This document shows positions 24,001-36,059 of a DNA stretch of 64,000 nt, in pieces. Source of the stretch: Morchella semilibera (Eukaryota > Ascomycota > Pezizomycetes > Pezizales > Morchellaceae); the NCBI GenBank assembly GCA_009192285.1, contig CM018606.1, forward strand, positions 1,602,081 to 1,666,080. Reading direction: 5' to 3'. Position numbers and translations under genes: made by a program. The notes below the pieces were generated by a model that was not told the DNA's origin, searched no databases, and saw only the letters and a list, made by a program, of their open reading frames with translations. Numbering within the stretch: position 1 is the first letter of the stretch; each line of letters begins with the position of its first letter.

Positions 24001-26618
24001 AGAAAAGAAGAAAGAAAAAAAAATTCCTGTTTTCTCCCTAGAGCTCCTGTTATCTACATGTATGTACCTACACGCCGGTACTTTTAATTCTGTCCACGAA
24101 GGTTCTAGAGTAAGAGGTAGTAGCTTGGCCTACCTCAGTGGTCGATATAGCACCAGCAAATCAGAGAAATACAAATACATGTAGGTATCGTAAAGTAGAG
24201 GTACATCGGAGGTATTCATTCAAGTTTTCTCCTGTTGCTGCTCCTCCTCTCACATAATTGACCAGATTGCGTCACAGATGGGCCAGGGGAGTGGAGGTCC
24301 AATTTATCTGAAGTCCGAACAGAAAACTCTCCCCCATCCTAGGCAAGAGGAGGGGGGATTATTACCTTTCTTGTCAACCTCCCCTCGGCAGACCATTCCA
24401 ATATCAGCCACAAAGCTTACCAACAGCCGGGATCAGCTTCTGTAAGGGGAAAAGGGCAGCCGTGTTCATGATTCCCAAAGGAGTAACAAGGCTGGAAACA
24501 AGCGCATTGCGGCTCCTGAAGCGACCTTTCGCCGTGTGCAACGTTTGAATGGGTTAGGGGGGGGATACACCCACTCTTCTACAAGGTACAACGGTTTTGT
24601 GCATACTTTACTTTACCGTAACGACAACTACAACAACTGGGGGGGGGGAGAATTCCATAACAAGAGGTCGGTTAAAGTATTTTCCCCGCCGGTAAGCTAC
24701 CCTAGATTATTATAGTGTATACGATTGGGGGGTAATTTGGGTATGTTTATCTCTATCTTGGACGTACGGGGGGGTTAATTGACATTTCTTGTTTGGGGTC
24801 CGGCCGGTGTGACGTTTGGACATGAGAAAAAAAAACAAAAAAAAACAGGCTACTTTCCTAAACCCGGGGAGAGCTCATGACCACAGTTAACTTGCAATTG
24901 CTGTCGTCGTTATAATATTAATTTATTAAGTCTTGTTGCTACTGTTTTTCCGGGGAAAAAGGACGGTAGGATAGCATTGCGGGTGACAATGTCACCGCTC
25001 AAATCGAAATAGTATGTACTACATGTATGTAGGATGTATCGTAGGCACATATCTTTAAATATATGGCGTATGTGTGCTCATAGGACAATGTAATATTATT
25101 ATATTATTGTTGTTGTTAGTAGTAGTACGGGCTACCTAGATAAACCTATGTAGATACACCCACGTGTAGTAGGCCAGGTACGAGAGTGGTACAGTCGGTC
25201 TAAAAAAGTTTAGTGTGGAGAAACAAACAAACCCGAAACAGGGCCGTTGATCGGAAAGCGTGGGGGGGGGTGGGTGGGGGGGGGGGTGGTCTCTGTCTCT
25301 GTTTCTTCTCCACGTTCTCCGATCCCACCCCCGAGAACGGCTCTGAACGTTTCCCCTTTCCCATACTACGAGCCTCTTCAGGCACAGGAGGCAACATAAG
25401 CGGTCAACCGGCCGGCAGGAAAGAATTGGTTGCCGGACAGATTGGCAAAGCAGGAGTGTGTGTGTAGTGAGTACATGTATGTAAGTATACCATGTATTGA
25501 AATGTACCTCTATCGACTCTAGCCCGCACGGTGGCTGTTTGACTATCATGGACAAAAACTGAGCGGGACGGGAAAGCATTCAATAAGAGGCTGTAGTGCA
25601 GAGTGCAGTAGTAGAGTAGGTACATGTAGTAGCAGAATTAGCAAAAAAAGTTTTGGTTGCTTGTTCTGTCTATTACATGCAGCGTCCGCCGCCGCCGCCG
25701 CCGCTGCTTTGGAATTTCCGAATTCCCTTGTGGAGTCTACTTCTCTCTTCTTCCCCCCCCCCTGCCAGGGCTGGTCGCGGTTGAAATTTTTTTTTTTTTC
25801 CTTTTTCCTTTTTTCTCACTGGAGGAGGCGTGTTTTTAGCGCGGTGTGTGCCAGTGAGTGCCAGGCGTGTATGTATTGTATGTACCACCGAGAAGGAGCC
25901 GACAGCGAAAGTGTTCTTTACCAGTGTTGTGTATCTTTTCCTTAGACAGGGTAGGTAGGGAACAGGAGTGAACTGCGAGGGAGCAGCAGGTAAAGCCACC
26001 ACCATAGCACCACCACCACTACCAAGCAAAGCAAGCAAGTCGGTTATTGGGTTGCATGAGGCACTGGTAACCATGCACCACAGATTAATCTCGAATGTAT
26101 ATATTCCCGCGCCCTCGCCCGCCCCGGTCAACTCTTTTTATTCATACATAGGTTTCTTGTTCTCTTTCTATTTTATTTTTAAAACCCTCTCCCCCCTCCC
26201 CCCCCCCCCCCCTCCACCTATAAACCTACCAGACTGTCGCTTCGTGTTGACACCTTCGCTTCTTTTCTTCTTCCAGTTATTATTATTTATTATTGTTCCC
26301 ATTGTTGTCATTTCAATCTTCGTTTTTAAGGTCTCTCTTACTATAGTAGCTTTTTTAAACTTTACCCACTACTACTACAATTACCAACTACAACTACTAC
26401 AACTACTCCCATTTCCCGCACCGACCTACCCTCAACCACGCCCCCCCCCCCTTCATAACCAGATCTTTCCGACGACCAGTATTATTGTTACGCCTCCCTA
26501 CTGTACCTCACACAACCCCCTAGAAGTCATATAAACACGGTTGTCCAATTCGCCTCACCGTTCATCCCTCCGAAATCCTCATATCAATCGTTAAAGAACT
26601 CCTCATAAACAGCAAAAA

Positions 26619-26868
26619 ATGCCTTCCTCAAATAACAACCTTTTCTTTATGGCCCTGTTCATGCTCCTCGCAACGCTGTTACTGGCCTCAAGCGTATCGG
26701 CGCAGAACAGCACCAACGCTACATCCCCGAACGCTACAGCCTACAACGCACCTACAGCGACACCAGCAATTCAGGTACAAAGCAGTGCAAATACACTAAA
26801 GTCAACGGCTGCTCTGTTTGGCGCTCTCATTGCTGTAAGTTTCTCGATCCTGGGAATTTCCGAGACTG

Positions 26869-26899
<31 letters not shown>

Positions 26900-26960
26900 G
26901 TGTGTATGTGTGTGTGCGCGTGTACTAACTGTTCTCTAGGCTGCGGTATTCTCATTATAA
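26619..26960 (+). CDS. Small secreted, probably GPI-anchored protein, two exons
   Basis: Exons 26619-26834 and 26940-26960 encode 78 residues. The intron has a perfect GTAAGT donor, a TACTAAC branch and a CTCTAG acceptor, and joins in phase 0. Residues 1 to about 29 are a signal peptide (FFMALFMLLATLLLASSVSA followed by Q). The mature part is Asn/Thr/Ala-rich with N-glycosylation sequons (NST, NAT). The C-terminus is hydrophobic (TAALFGALIAAAVFSL), as expected for a GPI-attachment signal. The mature peptide would be only about 25 residues, a pattern known for small fungal cell-surface proteins. Function unknown. A CT-rich, TA-poor 5' flank and a C14 run near 26199 precede it. Confidence 0.75.
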
Positions 26961-28387
26961 AACTACATAATATTCAATGTACCGACAACTTTTTTTTTTG
27001 GTAGTGTATGGGTAAAGGGAAGAAGGAAATATCTACATCTGGCGAATTCGGCGCTCACAAGCAAGGACCCAACCAAAAAACCAGACGAACACAATCCCCA
27101 GCGAACACAATCCCCAGCGCAGCCTCCCGTTAGACACTCAAGCAGAAAATAGATAGAAAGGCGCCAATTGGAACGCGGGCAAACCAACACAAAAGAAAAA
27201 AAAAGTTGCGACGGCACAAAAAGAAAGAAAGAAAGAAATACATGTCTCTTTCTTTCGCTACAACGAAAAACACCTTTCTCGCCCTCTCTTCCGTCTGTTT
27301 TATTTACCCCCACCTCCTTTGCCTCTCCACCTGGCTCTTTTTATACACAGCCTTTTTAATTACGCCTCGATTTGATTACCACCCAATGGGAACCCTTTTA
27401 ATTATGACGGCTCCGGCTCCGGCTACTCCCCCTCCCTCCCAAATAGATGGGTAGGGTTGTGGTGTTTATGCATTATGCATTTCTTTTCTTCACTTCTTCG
27501 CCTCTTGAGTTCCGGCTGCTGCTAGAATGGACTTCTACTACTACTAGGAAACTTTAATGAACTTTTCGTTTGTTTCCGTTTTTTTCACCCTTATTTTTTT
27601 CCTGTTTTTTTGCTGGGTTTTTGAAAAGGGGAGTAGAGTTGTTCTAGTGCTGTTTTTTTTATATCCCGTTTTTTTTTTCTTTGGAGTGGGATGCTTGTTT
27701 TTTTTACATTTTTTTCCCCCTTCCCCCCCGATCACTTGACTCTTCGGCCCTCGAAATTCTTCTGTTGATGATATTATTTTTTTTCCCCCTTTGACGGTTA
27801 CGATACCCATGTATATATATTATTTCTGTTGGCGTGGAAAGAGGTGGGAAAGGATGGAATGAAAAGGATCAAATAAAGATACTTGAGGTTTCCGGCCCAG
27901 GCTCATGTTCAGTCGCGTGTGTGAAGGCTTTTTGATTGTGCTTCATGCCTGCTCACTCGTTGACAAGTTCAGGGATTTGTTCATGCAGGCGGGTTTCAAA
28001 TACGGCTAAAGCAGAGTAAAGAGTAGGGGTTTCTTGCGAAGGACAGACAAAACCGGCAATGTAGTAAATACGATTGAAATAGTAGTACCTCTTTCTGGAG
28101 GATTGACAAAGACATTGATGATAATAATGGGTCTTACAGACAGTGGGAAGCGTATGTCCTTGGAGCCTTTAGGGCACGACTAGATGCGATGGCATTAAGG
28201 GCCATCGCTGATAAAGGTACGAAGAATAATATGGCAAGCAACTCTAACCTCTACTCTACCTCACCCCCACCCCACCCCACCCCCCCTGCATGCACTTTGT
28301 CCAATTCATGCTATCAATCGGCATGGAAACTCTTCGATTTGCCCCAACTCCAGTCGGGGTGAACAACCGCTACCTCAGAAAAAAGTC
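26961..28387. other. Convergent spacer
   Basis: This 1.4-kb interval lies between the 3' ends of the small surface-protein gene and the taxilin gene. It contains T-rich tracts (27540-27790) whose open frames are compositional, a GAAAGAAAGAAA run near 27220, and the repeat CACCCCACCCCACC near 28265. No gene is supported. Confidence 0.6.
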
Positions 28388-30373
28388 TCAGGCGTGGACA
28401 CCGTTTGTGCCATTTGTTTTCCCCTTACGTGCCGCGCCGACCGCGCCGACCGTACCAGTCCTCAATTCCACATGCGTAACCTCTTGCTGTGGAATTTCTT
28501 CCTCTATAACCAACTCCTCATCCGTATCTTCCCCCATTTCTTCTTCGGAGCCCTCCTCGGAACCTTCCTCATCATAGCCGTCCGCCGAGTCTTCATCATC
28601 GTCACTGTCACCGTCTGAATCTTCTAACAGGTCATCTCCATCATCTCCATGTCTCAGCCTGTTTTCGAGAGTGGTACGTTCAGCTTGCAGCGCACGACAA
28701 AGATTCTCAAGCTTGGTATTCTTCTTTTTAAGGGTCTCCAGCTCTTTTTGATGACGGGTGCGTTCTTCTGCCATCTCTAAGAGGTTGCGGTTGGTAATTT
28801 CGGACTTTCGGGATAGTGTAGAGTTCTCTTTCTCAAGGCGTTTGGTCTTCTTTGACATTTCCTCCATTTCTTTGCGGAAGGTGAGAAAGAGATCGTTGGA
28901 GTTGTTGAGTGTGTCTTCGACCTACACAGAAGGAAATAAAATTTCAGTTGTTGGTTACCTGTATTACGATACTTCCCCAAAATAACGATACGATGCCATG
29001 AGCAGCGATGCTATGATAAACAGATGCGAATATGAACGGATGGTTGTTATTCACCTGCTTGAACTTCTCTACATAGATATTGAGTTGAGAGCGTAACTCG
29101 GCTTCGGTTTGCGAGAAAGTTGATACTTGCTGATGCAAAGCCTTTGCGCGAAGCGATTCCTGTTCCGCTAGTTTTTTTTGCTGCTCATAACGTGAAAGGT
29201 TCCATTGGACCTCAAGTTCTTTAGTTTTAAGTAGTGAGGTGAAGTGGAGCTCTCGGAGCTCGTATTGATCGACAAGGCTTTTAAATTTGGCTTTGAATCT
29301 TGATTACCTGCAATATCAGTTGTCTATGTTCTGTACCATAAGTGAGTTTTTGTGGGGTTTACAGTTCATCGGCTTCCATATTGACCTTGCGGCCTCCACC
29401 CTCGTTCTCCTCCTCCATACGACTCTTGATATCTATGATTGTGCTCTCAAATTTGTTCGAAAGTTCCTCACGCTTTTGCTGCTCCTTCTCAGCATGTTTT
29501 TTGTTATCGTCCTGTAGATCCTGGATTCAGTAAATTTGGGATCTATAATCACTGTTTCATTCTCCCAAATATCAGGTTGATTATAGGGGGTATGCACCTT
29601 GATCCTCTTGTTCTCTTTCTGGAGTTCCCGGCAAAGACTCTCAAGTTTGTGCTTTACGGTAACAGCCTTCTGCATTTCTGACCTAGATTGATCCCTTTCC
29701 TTCTGTAGTTGGTCGGCGCGTTTGCGGGCCTTAGCATGGTCTCTTTCAAGACGCTTCATCTCGTGCAAAAGCTCGCTGTATTTTGTCTGTATTGCGTCAA
29801 CTTTAGCTAGATGGTCATCACGGCCAGAGACAAGTTCTGCTAGTTCTTTATTTGCTTTGCGCACAGCACGAGCTGGGTTGAATTGTCAGCATATCCAGCT
29901 CTCTTACAAGATAAGTTCAGGCAGTTCGTACATATCGCCTTCTCTTCCTCTTCTTCCATAGAAGCATCGGACTCCAATTGCGATATCTTTGCAGCCAACA
30001 GACTATTGACCTACACATCCAAACAAACACCCCGTCAGCCCGATCAGTTCCAACATCCTTCCACTAAGACAATAATCGAGGCGACCAAATCATCCTTCCC
30101 ATACACAATTGCAATTCTCACCTCCGAGGGGTCTAGCGTTTTCTTCGGCTTTGGCCCTACCCCTCCCCCTTTCTTGTTTGCCACAGGTGCCGGTACGGTG
30201 GGTATCGGGGGAGGCGGGGTTGTATTTGAAGATGGTGACTCGGAGTTGCCGTGGTCGTTGCACGCAGTGTGGCCCATGTCTCCGCCCGTTTCGCCGTTGA
30301 CGATGGACGTTTTAGATTTTGCGTTTCTTTGCGGTTGCGGCGGCTGTGATGTGTGGTCGGCGAGAGCAGCCAT
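28388..30373 (-). CDS. Taxilin family coiled-coil protein, six exons
   Basis: Minus-strand exons are 30122-30373, 29933-30010, 29598-29872, 29363-29511, 29055-29298 and 28388-28921, about 510 residues. The N-terminus is Pro/Ser/Thr-rich and disordered. The taxilin core then begins with VNSLLAAKISQLESDAS and RAVRKANKELAELVSG. It continues through KYSELLHEMKRLERDHAK, LCRELQKENKRIK, FKAKFKSLVDQYELREL and EKFKQVEDTLNNSNDLF, and ends with LENLCRALQAERTTL. A strongly acidic tail follows. Taxilins are long coiled coils that bind syntaxins or nascent-chain complexes in animals; the fungal role is unclear. All junctions join in phase except exon 2 to exon 3, where the visible sites (GTACGA, CCCAG) are off by one nucleotide. 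The start of exon 4 could also be 29520. The gene is divergent from CYM1. Confidence 0.92.
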
Positions 30374-31427
30374 CAAAGAGATGGAGTTGTATGTAAAGGC
30401 TCTAGTGACCTGCCGATGCGTGAAGCGAGCAGGGGGAGCGGGGCCTGGGCGATGTTTGAATGGTCTGAGGGTGGTCGTGTGGAGAAGTGGTCGTGACTCG
30501 TGAGATGCTAGGTAGGTGACGGTTGGGTCTCACACACCCTTGAAGAATTTACCGGGTAGGTTTGGGGTTTTAGGGATGTGAAAATTTAGATCTTAGCGCC
30601 TAAATTTGGCATTTCCCCACTGCCCGTTATGTATAATGACGTCTTTTTCGATATCTGAGAAACGTCTGTTATTTTGTATTGGCTTAGATACAAGCTGGTC
30701 TAACTCTGTTCAGAGGTTTTAAGAACGGCTTGGGGGATGAGGTAGAGGTTAGGGCTTGAATTAGTATCACTCACATTTCTTTTGAGGCTTCGAGGGATGA
30801 TAACGAAGTTGGTATTCAATGAGAAAAAAGGGGGGGTGGGGCGTAAATGGAAGCGGATGATGGTGGTAAATTATGACCATGATGAATGATTACCACCTAG
30901 GATAGAGCATCAACACTGCAGAGTTGGCCGGAGATCTAACATGTCAGATGACGATGGAGAGATCTACGCATGGGAGTATTCTTTCAGCATTAGTCCCCCT
31001 TCATTCTTTATTTACCTTCTCTTGTCTTCTCTTTCCATTATTGCACGTTTATCTGGCCTCATCTTGTGTGCCCTTTCAGTTACTCAGATGCATTGATGCA
31101 CAAACACTGAAGAGGCAATTGGCCAGCGTAGCTCGCATATCATATAGGTGGGACTACCTTATGGGGCAGAGCGTCGAGTAGTAAAGCACATCTGGATAAA
31201 GCCATTCTCGCAAGTTGTTGCAAATGACCCTAGTCTTTATGTTTTCTGGGTACATAATCTGGAGTGTTCGAATATATTCCCGCATTGGGGAAAGGTTGAC
31301 ATCATCGAGAGAAAGAAAAAGTATTCACAGTCACCGGCAGTTTCACACCCTTGCATCGTTCCATCCAACGTCAATCAGTTATCCACGCGATTAATAAATA
31401 GATTATACCCGACGGATCTTCGATAGA
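30374..31427. promoter_or_regulatory. Divergent promoter region, taxilin and CYM1
   Basis: This 1054-bp interval separates two outward-facing starts. Short open frames inside it have no recognisable content. The last 100 bp before 31428 are pyrimidine-rich and likely form the CYM1 5' leader. Function is inferred from position. Confidence 0.5.
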
Positions 31428-34400
31428 ATGCTGCGCGGAAGCCTGTTTCTCGGACGTCAATTCATAAACAAGCAGAGTCCGGCGGTATGGCGCTCAAATC
31501 GATGGTATGCCACTACATTCACTGATCTGAGTCGGTTCCCGAGGGCTGGCGAGAAGCTCCACGGCTTCACTGTTAAAAGGGCAAAGGCCGTGCCTGAGCT
31601 TGAACTAGCAGCCATTCAACTCACTCACGACAAGACTGGCGCAGATTATATTCATGTCGCAAGGGAGGACAAGAACAATGTGTTTGCAGCCGGGTTTAAG
31701 ACGAACCCAAATGATGATACGGGAGTGCCGCATATACTTGAGCATACAACCCTTTGTGGATCACAAAAGTACCGAAAACTAGTTTCGAGTGTCCCGGAAA
31801 TATTTGAACTTGCAAACTGACATTATCTCTAAAAAGATACCCGGTCCGTGACCCATTTTTCAAGATGCTGAACCGAAGTCTTTCGTACGTTATACTGTAT
31901 GCACACCAGCGACACAGGACAAGAAGGCTAAAGTGGAATCAGGAACTATATGAATGCTTTCACATCTAGCGATCATACTACATATCCGTTTGCAACCACT
32001 AACCCAATCGACTACGAAAACCTCCGCGATGTTTACCTCGATGCCACACTGAAACCCCTTCTCAAAGAATCAGATTTCAAACAGGAGGGTTGGCGTGTCG
32101 GTCCGGAAGATATCAAAAATCCAAACTCCCCACTCCTGTTCAAAGGTGTGGTATACAATGAGATGAAAGGACAAATGTCTGATGCCTCCTATTTATTTTA
32201 TATTCGCTTTCAAGACCATATCTTTCCAAGCATCAACAACTCCGGAGGGGACCCACAGAAGATAACCGATCTAACATTAGAACAATTGAGAGAGTTTCAC
32301 AAAAGGCATTACCACCCGAGTAATAGTAAGATATTCACATATGGAGATATACCGCTGGAGACACATCTACAGAAGCTCAACGACAGGTTTAGTGTTTTTG
32401 ACAAGATGGAGGTTGAACTGGATTTAAGAGAACCTATCAAGCTCGATCAACAAAAGAGAGTGAAGGTCTATGGACCAATTGACCCCTTGATGGACAAGGA
32501 CTCACAGTATAAAACTTCCGTCTCATGGATTATGAACGACACTGCAGACATAGTTGAAACTTTTGGACTCAGGGTCCTATCAACATTGTTGCTGGACGGA
32601 TACGGTTCACCAATGTACAGGGGCCTCATCGAGGCTAAATTGGGTTCAGACTTTTCCCCTAACACTGGGTTTGATACGGGTTCGAAGAGAGGCATTTTCT
32701 CCGTGGGCCTACAGAACGTGAGGATAGAAGATGTGCAAAAGGTCGAAGATACAATCCATGAGTGCTTGAAAGACGTGAGGCAGAAAGGGTTTGATCAAAA
32801 GAAGATTGATGGGGCCCTTCATCAACTGGAGCTTGCTTTGAAGCATGTAAGTATGATACTGCCTGGCAGATTTTTCGAGTGTTATACTTACGACCAACTA
32901 CAAGAAAACCGCAAATTTTGGCATGTCAGTGATGCAAGGCCTTACCCCTGCCTGGCACAATGGTGTCGATCCCTTCGATGTTCTCGCCTGGGAATCCACT
33001 GTTTCCGCCTTCAAAGAGGCTTACGACAAAGGCGGCTACTTTGAAGGTCTTATGGATAAGTATCTTCTCAATACCAATAACTTGGTCTTTATAATGGCAC
33101 CGTCTAGAGATTATGCTGCCCAAATTGCCGAGGAGGAAGTAGAACGTTTGAGCGTAGAGATTTCAAAGACTGGCGACGAAGTAGCCGCTCGCGAGATTTT
33201 AACGAAGCAAGAGACAGAGCTAGCAGAGTTGCAGGAGAAAGCAAAACAGCAGGACTTGAGCTGTTTGCCGACACTTAAGGTCGAAGATATCTCGAAGACA
33301 ACAGAGAAAAAGGAGCTATGGCATACCAAGATTGGAGAAGTCCCAGTACAATGGAGAAAGGCGCCGACAAATGGGTTGACCTATTTCAGAGCGATCAGCA
33401 CATTTAAAGACCTTCCTGAAGAGCTTCGTCTCTATCTCCCGCTTTTCACCGAAGCCATCTTGCGTCTTGGAACTGCCAAACGTTCAATGGAAGAGCTTGA
33501 GGATCAAATCAAACTCAAGACTGGAGGTATTAAGGCTGGCACTCACATCTCCACGAGTCACTCAAACCTCGAGGTAACAGAAGAGGGGCTTGTTTTTACC
33601 GGATTTGCGCTTGATAGGAATATCCCAGATATGTTTGAGCTTTTGAGAACTGTTTTGTTGGAGACAAGCTGGACCCATATTTCAAAGCTGAGGACTCTTG
33701 TACAAGGCATTGCGAGTGGGTTTGTGAATAGTCTTGCAGAGAGTGGGCATGCCTATGCTATGACTTTTGCGGCAGCACACTTAACTCCAGCTGCCAGAGT
33801 GAAGGAGGTCTCTGGAGGAATGACGCAGGTCCGACTAATTAGTCACATGGCGAACAAGGAGTTCTACATTGATGCACAGGCAAAACTAAGGGAAATCGCA
33901 AAATTCGCTGCCCGTCAAAATGGTTTACGAGCCGCCATCACCTGCAGCGCTGAGGCCGTATCTTCTAATGAAGCCGCTTTATCCAACTTCCTGGAGAGTC
34001 TTCCGAAGACTGAATCCCCAACCGAAGATAAAATTGGCTCCTTCGACTTGATGGTCCCCTCTAAGGCCTTCTTCCCTCTCCCATATCAAGTTTCGTACAC
34101 AGCAATGTGCATGAAAACTGTCCCTTACACCCATCACGACGGCGCAGCACTCCAAATCCTTGCGCAGCTGCTCACCCACAAGCATCTCCACCACGAGATC
34201 CGAGAGAAGGGCGGAGCATACGGAGGTGGAGCGTTCCACAGGGGCACTGGAGGCGTTTTTGGATTCTATAGTTACAGAGACCCGAACGTCCCCAACACCT
34301 TAAAGGTCATGGAAGGCGCCGGAGAATGGGCGGCAAGACACAAGTGGACAGATAGGGATTTGGAGGAGGCAAAGCTGGGAATCTTTCAAAGCATCGATGC

Positions 34401-34731
34401 CCCCCAAGCTGTTTCATCGGAGGGAATGACATATTTCATGGATAGAATTACCGACGATATGAGACAAACGTAAGTATCAATGCTCCCGTTTCTTCTGAAG
34501 CAGCCCAATTCTAATGTAATGCATTAAAACAGCCGCCGTGAGCAACTCCTTGCTGTCACCGGAAAAGACATTCAGGACGTGGCAGAGGGCTATTTGATTG
34601 AGCAGATCAAGTCAGGACAGACCGCAGTTGCTGTTCTGGGCGAGAAGAAGGAGTGGTCGACACCGGAAGCTGGATGGGACATCTTCCCATTGAGCTTGGA
34701 GTCCGAGAAGGATGCAAGGGTGACGCTTTAG
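31428..34731 (+). CDS. CYM1: Mitochondrial presequence protease Cym1 / PreP (M16C metallopeptidase), five exons
   Basis: Exons 31428-31768, 31837-31884, 31943-32846, 32905-34469 and 34533-34731 give 1019 codons (1018 residues), close to the family length. All junctions join in phase; donors include GTACCG, GTACGT and GTAAGT. Residues 1 to about 30 form a basic, Arg-rich mitochondrial targeting sequence. The inverted zinc motif HILEH lies at 102-106, the family block [20 protein letters not shown] spans exons 2-3, and the distal glutamate region is [11 protein letters not shown]. Three further M16 domains follow, with [11 protein letters not shown] in the last. The enzyme degrades cleaved targeting peptides and other short peptides in the mitochondrial matrix. 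Four introns of 58-68 nt interrupt it. I see no sign of decay. Confidence 0.97.
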
Positions 34732-35366
34732 TAGGTAACATTTGGTTTTTCACCTTTGGACGGGCTGTGTAAATGTAAAATATATATCTTTATTTTCGAG
34801 CCTCCACTCTTAATGATATAAATGATATTGAGTGATACACACACACGATTTTCGGTTGGAGTCTTCTATTTACTCTGACTCCAGTGCAGTCGGTACTGGG
34901 AGGTAAGGTTTTGTCATAACTATTAGGCTACACACACATGTATGAAGTATCAATCAATCAATCAGTTGGAGCCCTCCTCGAGTCATAGGATCTGACTCAG
35001 TACTAGGGCTGGGATAACATCATATCATGCTAACCTTACTTTCTTGGTTCAACCCAGTCACCAGTGAAAGGCAAATCGTTTACGCAGATCGAGAATGATT
35101 ACTGATTGGCGCGGGGAAGTGGCATACGGGTACGTACAGTGCATGTAGTTGGCAGTCTCAAGTCAGTAAGTAACATTGATGTACTTGGCTCCATGTACCA
35201 TTATCATGGCCTTTGAAGTCTCAACACTGCCCACCGGCCCATCAATTTGCGCGAGCCACTTAATACCATAATGTATAGTATACTTGGATATAGAACCTGA
35301 GGTCTTCTAGGGCTTCCCTACATGCAACATTCTTGTACCTAGAAACGAATGAAAGTATATATGATA

Positions 35367-35399
<33 letters not shown>

Positions 35400-36059
35400 A
35401 ACCCGAGGTCTTTGAAGGGATGGAGGGATGAACAGACTAGGACCCGGGCCTATACATGGCTTTTAAAACGGGTGATAATTCTCTAACTCCTGCAGCCATA
35501 GTCCTAGCCCTAGTCTCCAGGGTCCTACTTCGGGGGAAGGTAAGAGCAAGGTAGATTGCGCAATTGCTTGAGGTATATAGACAATGTCTTCCACCCCGGG
35601 AAATTTAGAGGTTTGGTATTTTCACCAATACATAGTTGTAGAGATAATACGTATATATCTTAATAATTCATAGCATATTTTCGCGCAGGGAATCACTATC
35701 TTCCTAAACAAGTTTTCATTCCGATAGAGATCTCTCCCCTGGGATGGTATGAACGATCTATGCCCTGAAGTTTACTTCAGGGTTAAGCAGGCACTGGACA
35801 CAGGCACTGCTTAGTCACTCAATTTAGTCATCATCCTGCCTGCTCTCTCATTTCAGGGCAGCTGCATCTATTAGACTAAGGTGAGCGAGCTCACGGTTGA
35901 GGTCTGGCATGAAATCACCAACCTCACCATTTCCTTAAGCCTGATTAAACACTTAACTTCACAGCAAGTACTTGTAGAGGAAGCAATATTTTACTAGAGT
36001 CACTTACTTTGGGGCGTTGCTAAGCATAGCTCCGGTACATGTCACGTTACCCAGGCCAT
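34732..36059. other. Spacer downstream of CYM1
   Basis: No gene is supported. It contains a TATATATC-rich 3' flank, an ATCAATCAATCAATCAG run near 34952, a SINE-like tail with A28 (annotated separately), and a small hairpin GCCCTGAAGTTTACTTCAGGG near 35762. Confidence 0.5.
35281..35397 (+). mobile_element. Candidate SINE-like or LINE 3' end with poly-A tail
   Basis: The segment CTACATGCAACATTCTTG continues as TACCTAGAAACGAATGAA and ends a few bases later in A28. Almost the same 33-bp sequence occurs at about 55580-55612 and also runs into a poly-A tract. Shared sequence directly before an oligo-A tail is the signature of non-LTR retrotransposition. The 5' end, any A/B boxes and any target duplication could not be defined. 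Confidence 0.45.

Larger units (their letters stand above)
16794..26618. other. 9.8-kb gene-poor spacer
   Basis: No convincing gene was found. The interval holds a GTGATG-type microsatellite (16921-17033), C13-C15 runs near 17477, 17572 and 18738, a possible MITE-like palindrome (20939-21081), and at least 15 TACATGTA palindromes between 17139 and 25628. It also has C/T-rich DNA leading into the small surface-protein gene (25740-26600). A 170-codon open frame from about 20400 lacks an ATG at its start and has low-complexity Pro/Thr/Ser composition. I cannot exclude lineage-specific short genes or non-coding RNAs. Confidence 0.5.

Noticed and set aside
25968-26534. Open frame of 188 codons upstream of the small surface protein
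   Set aside because: It is Pro/Phe/Tyr-rich because of CT-rich promoter-like DNA and has no domain.
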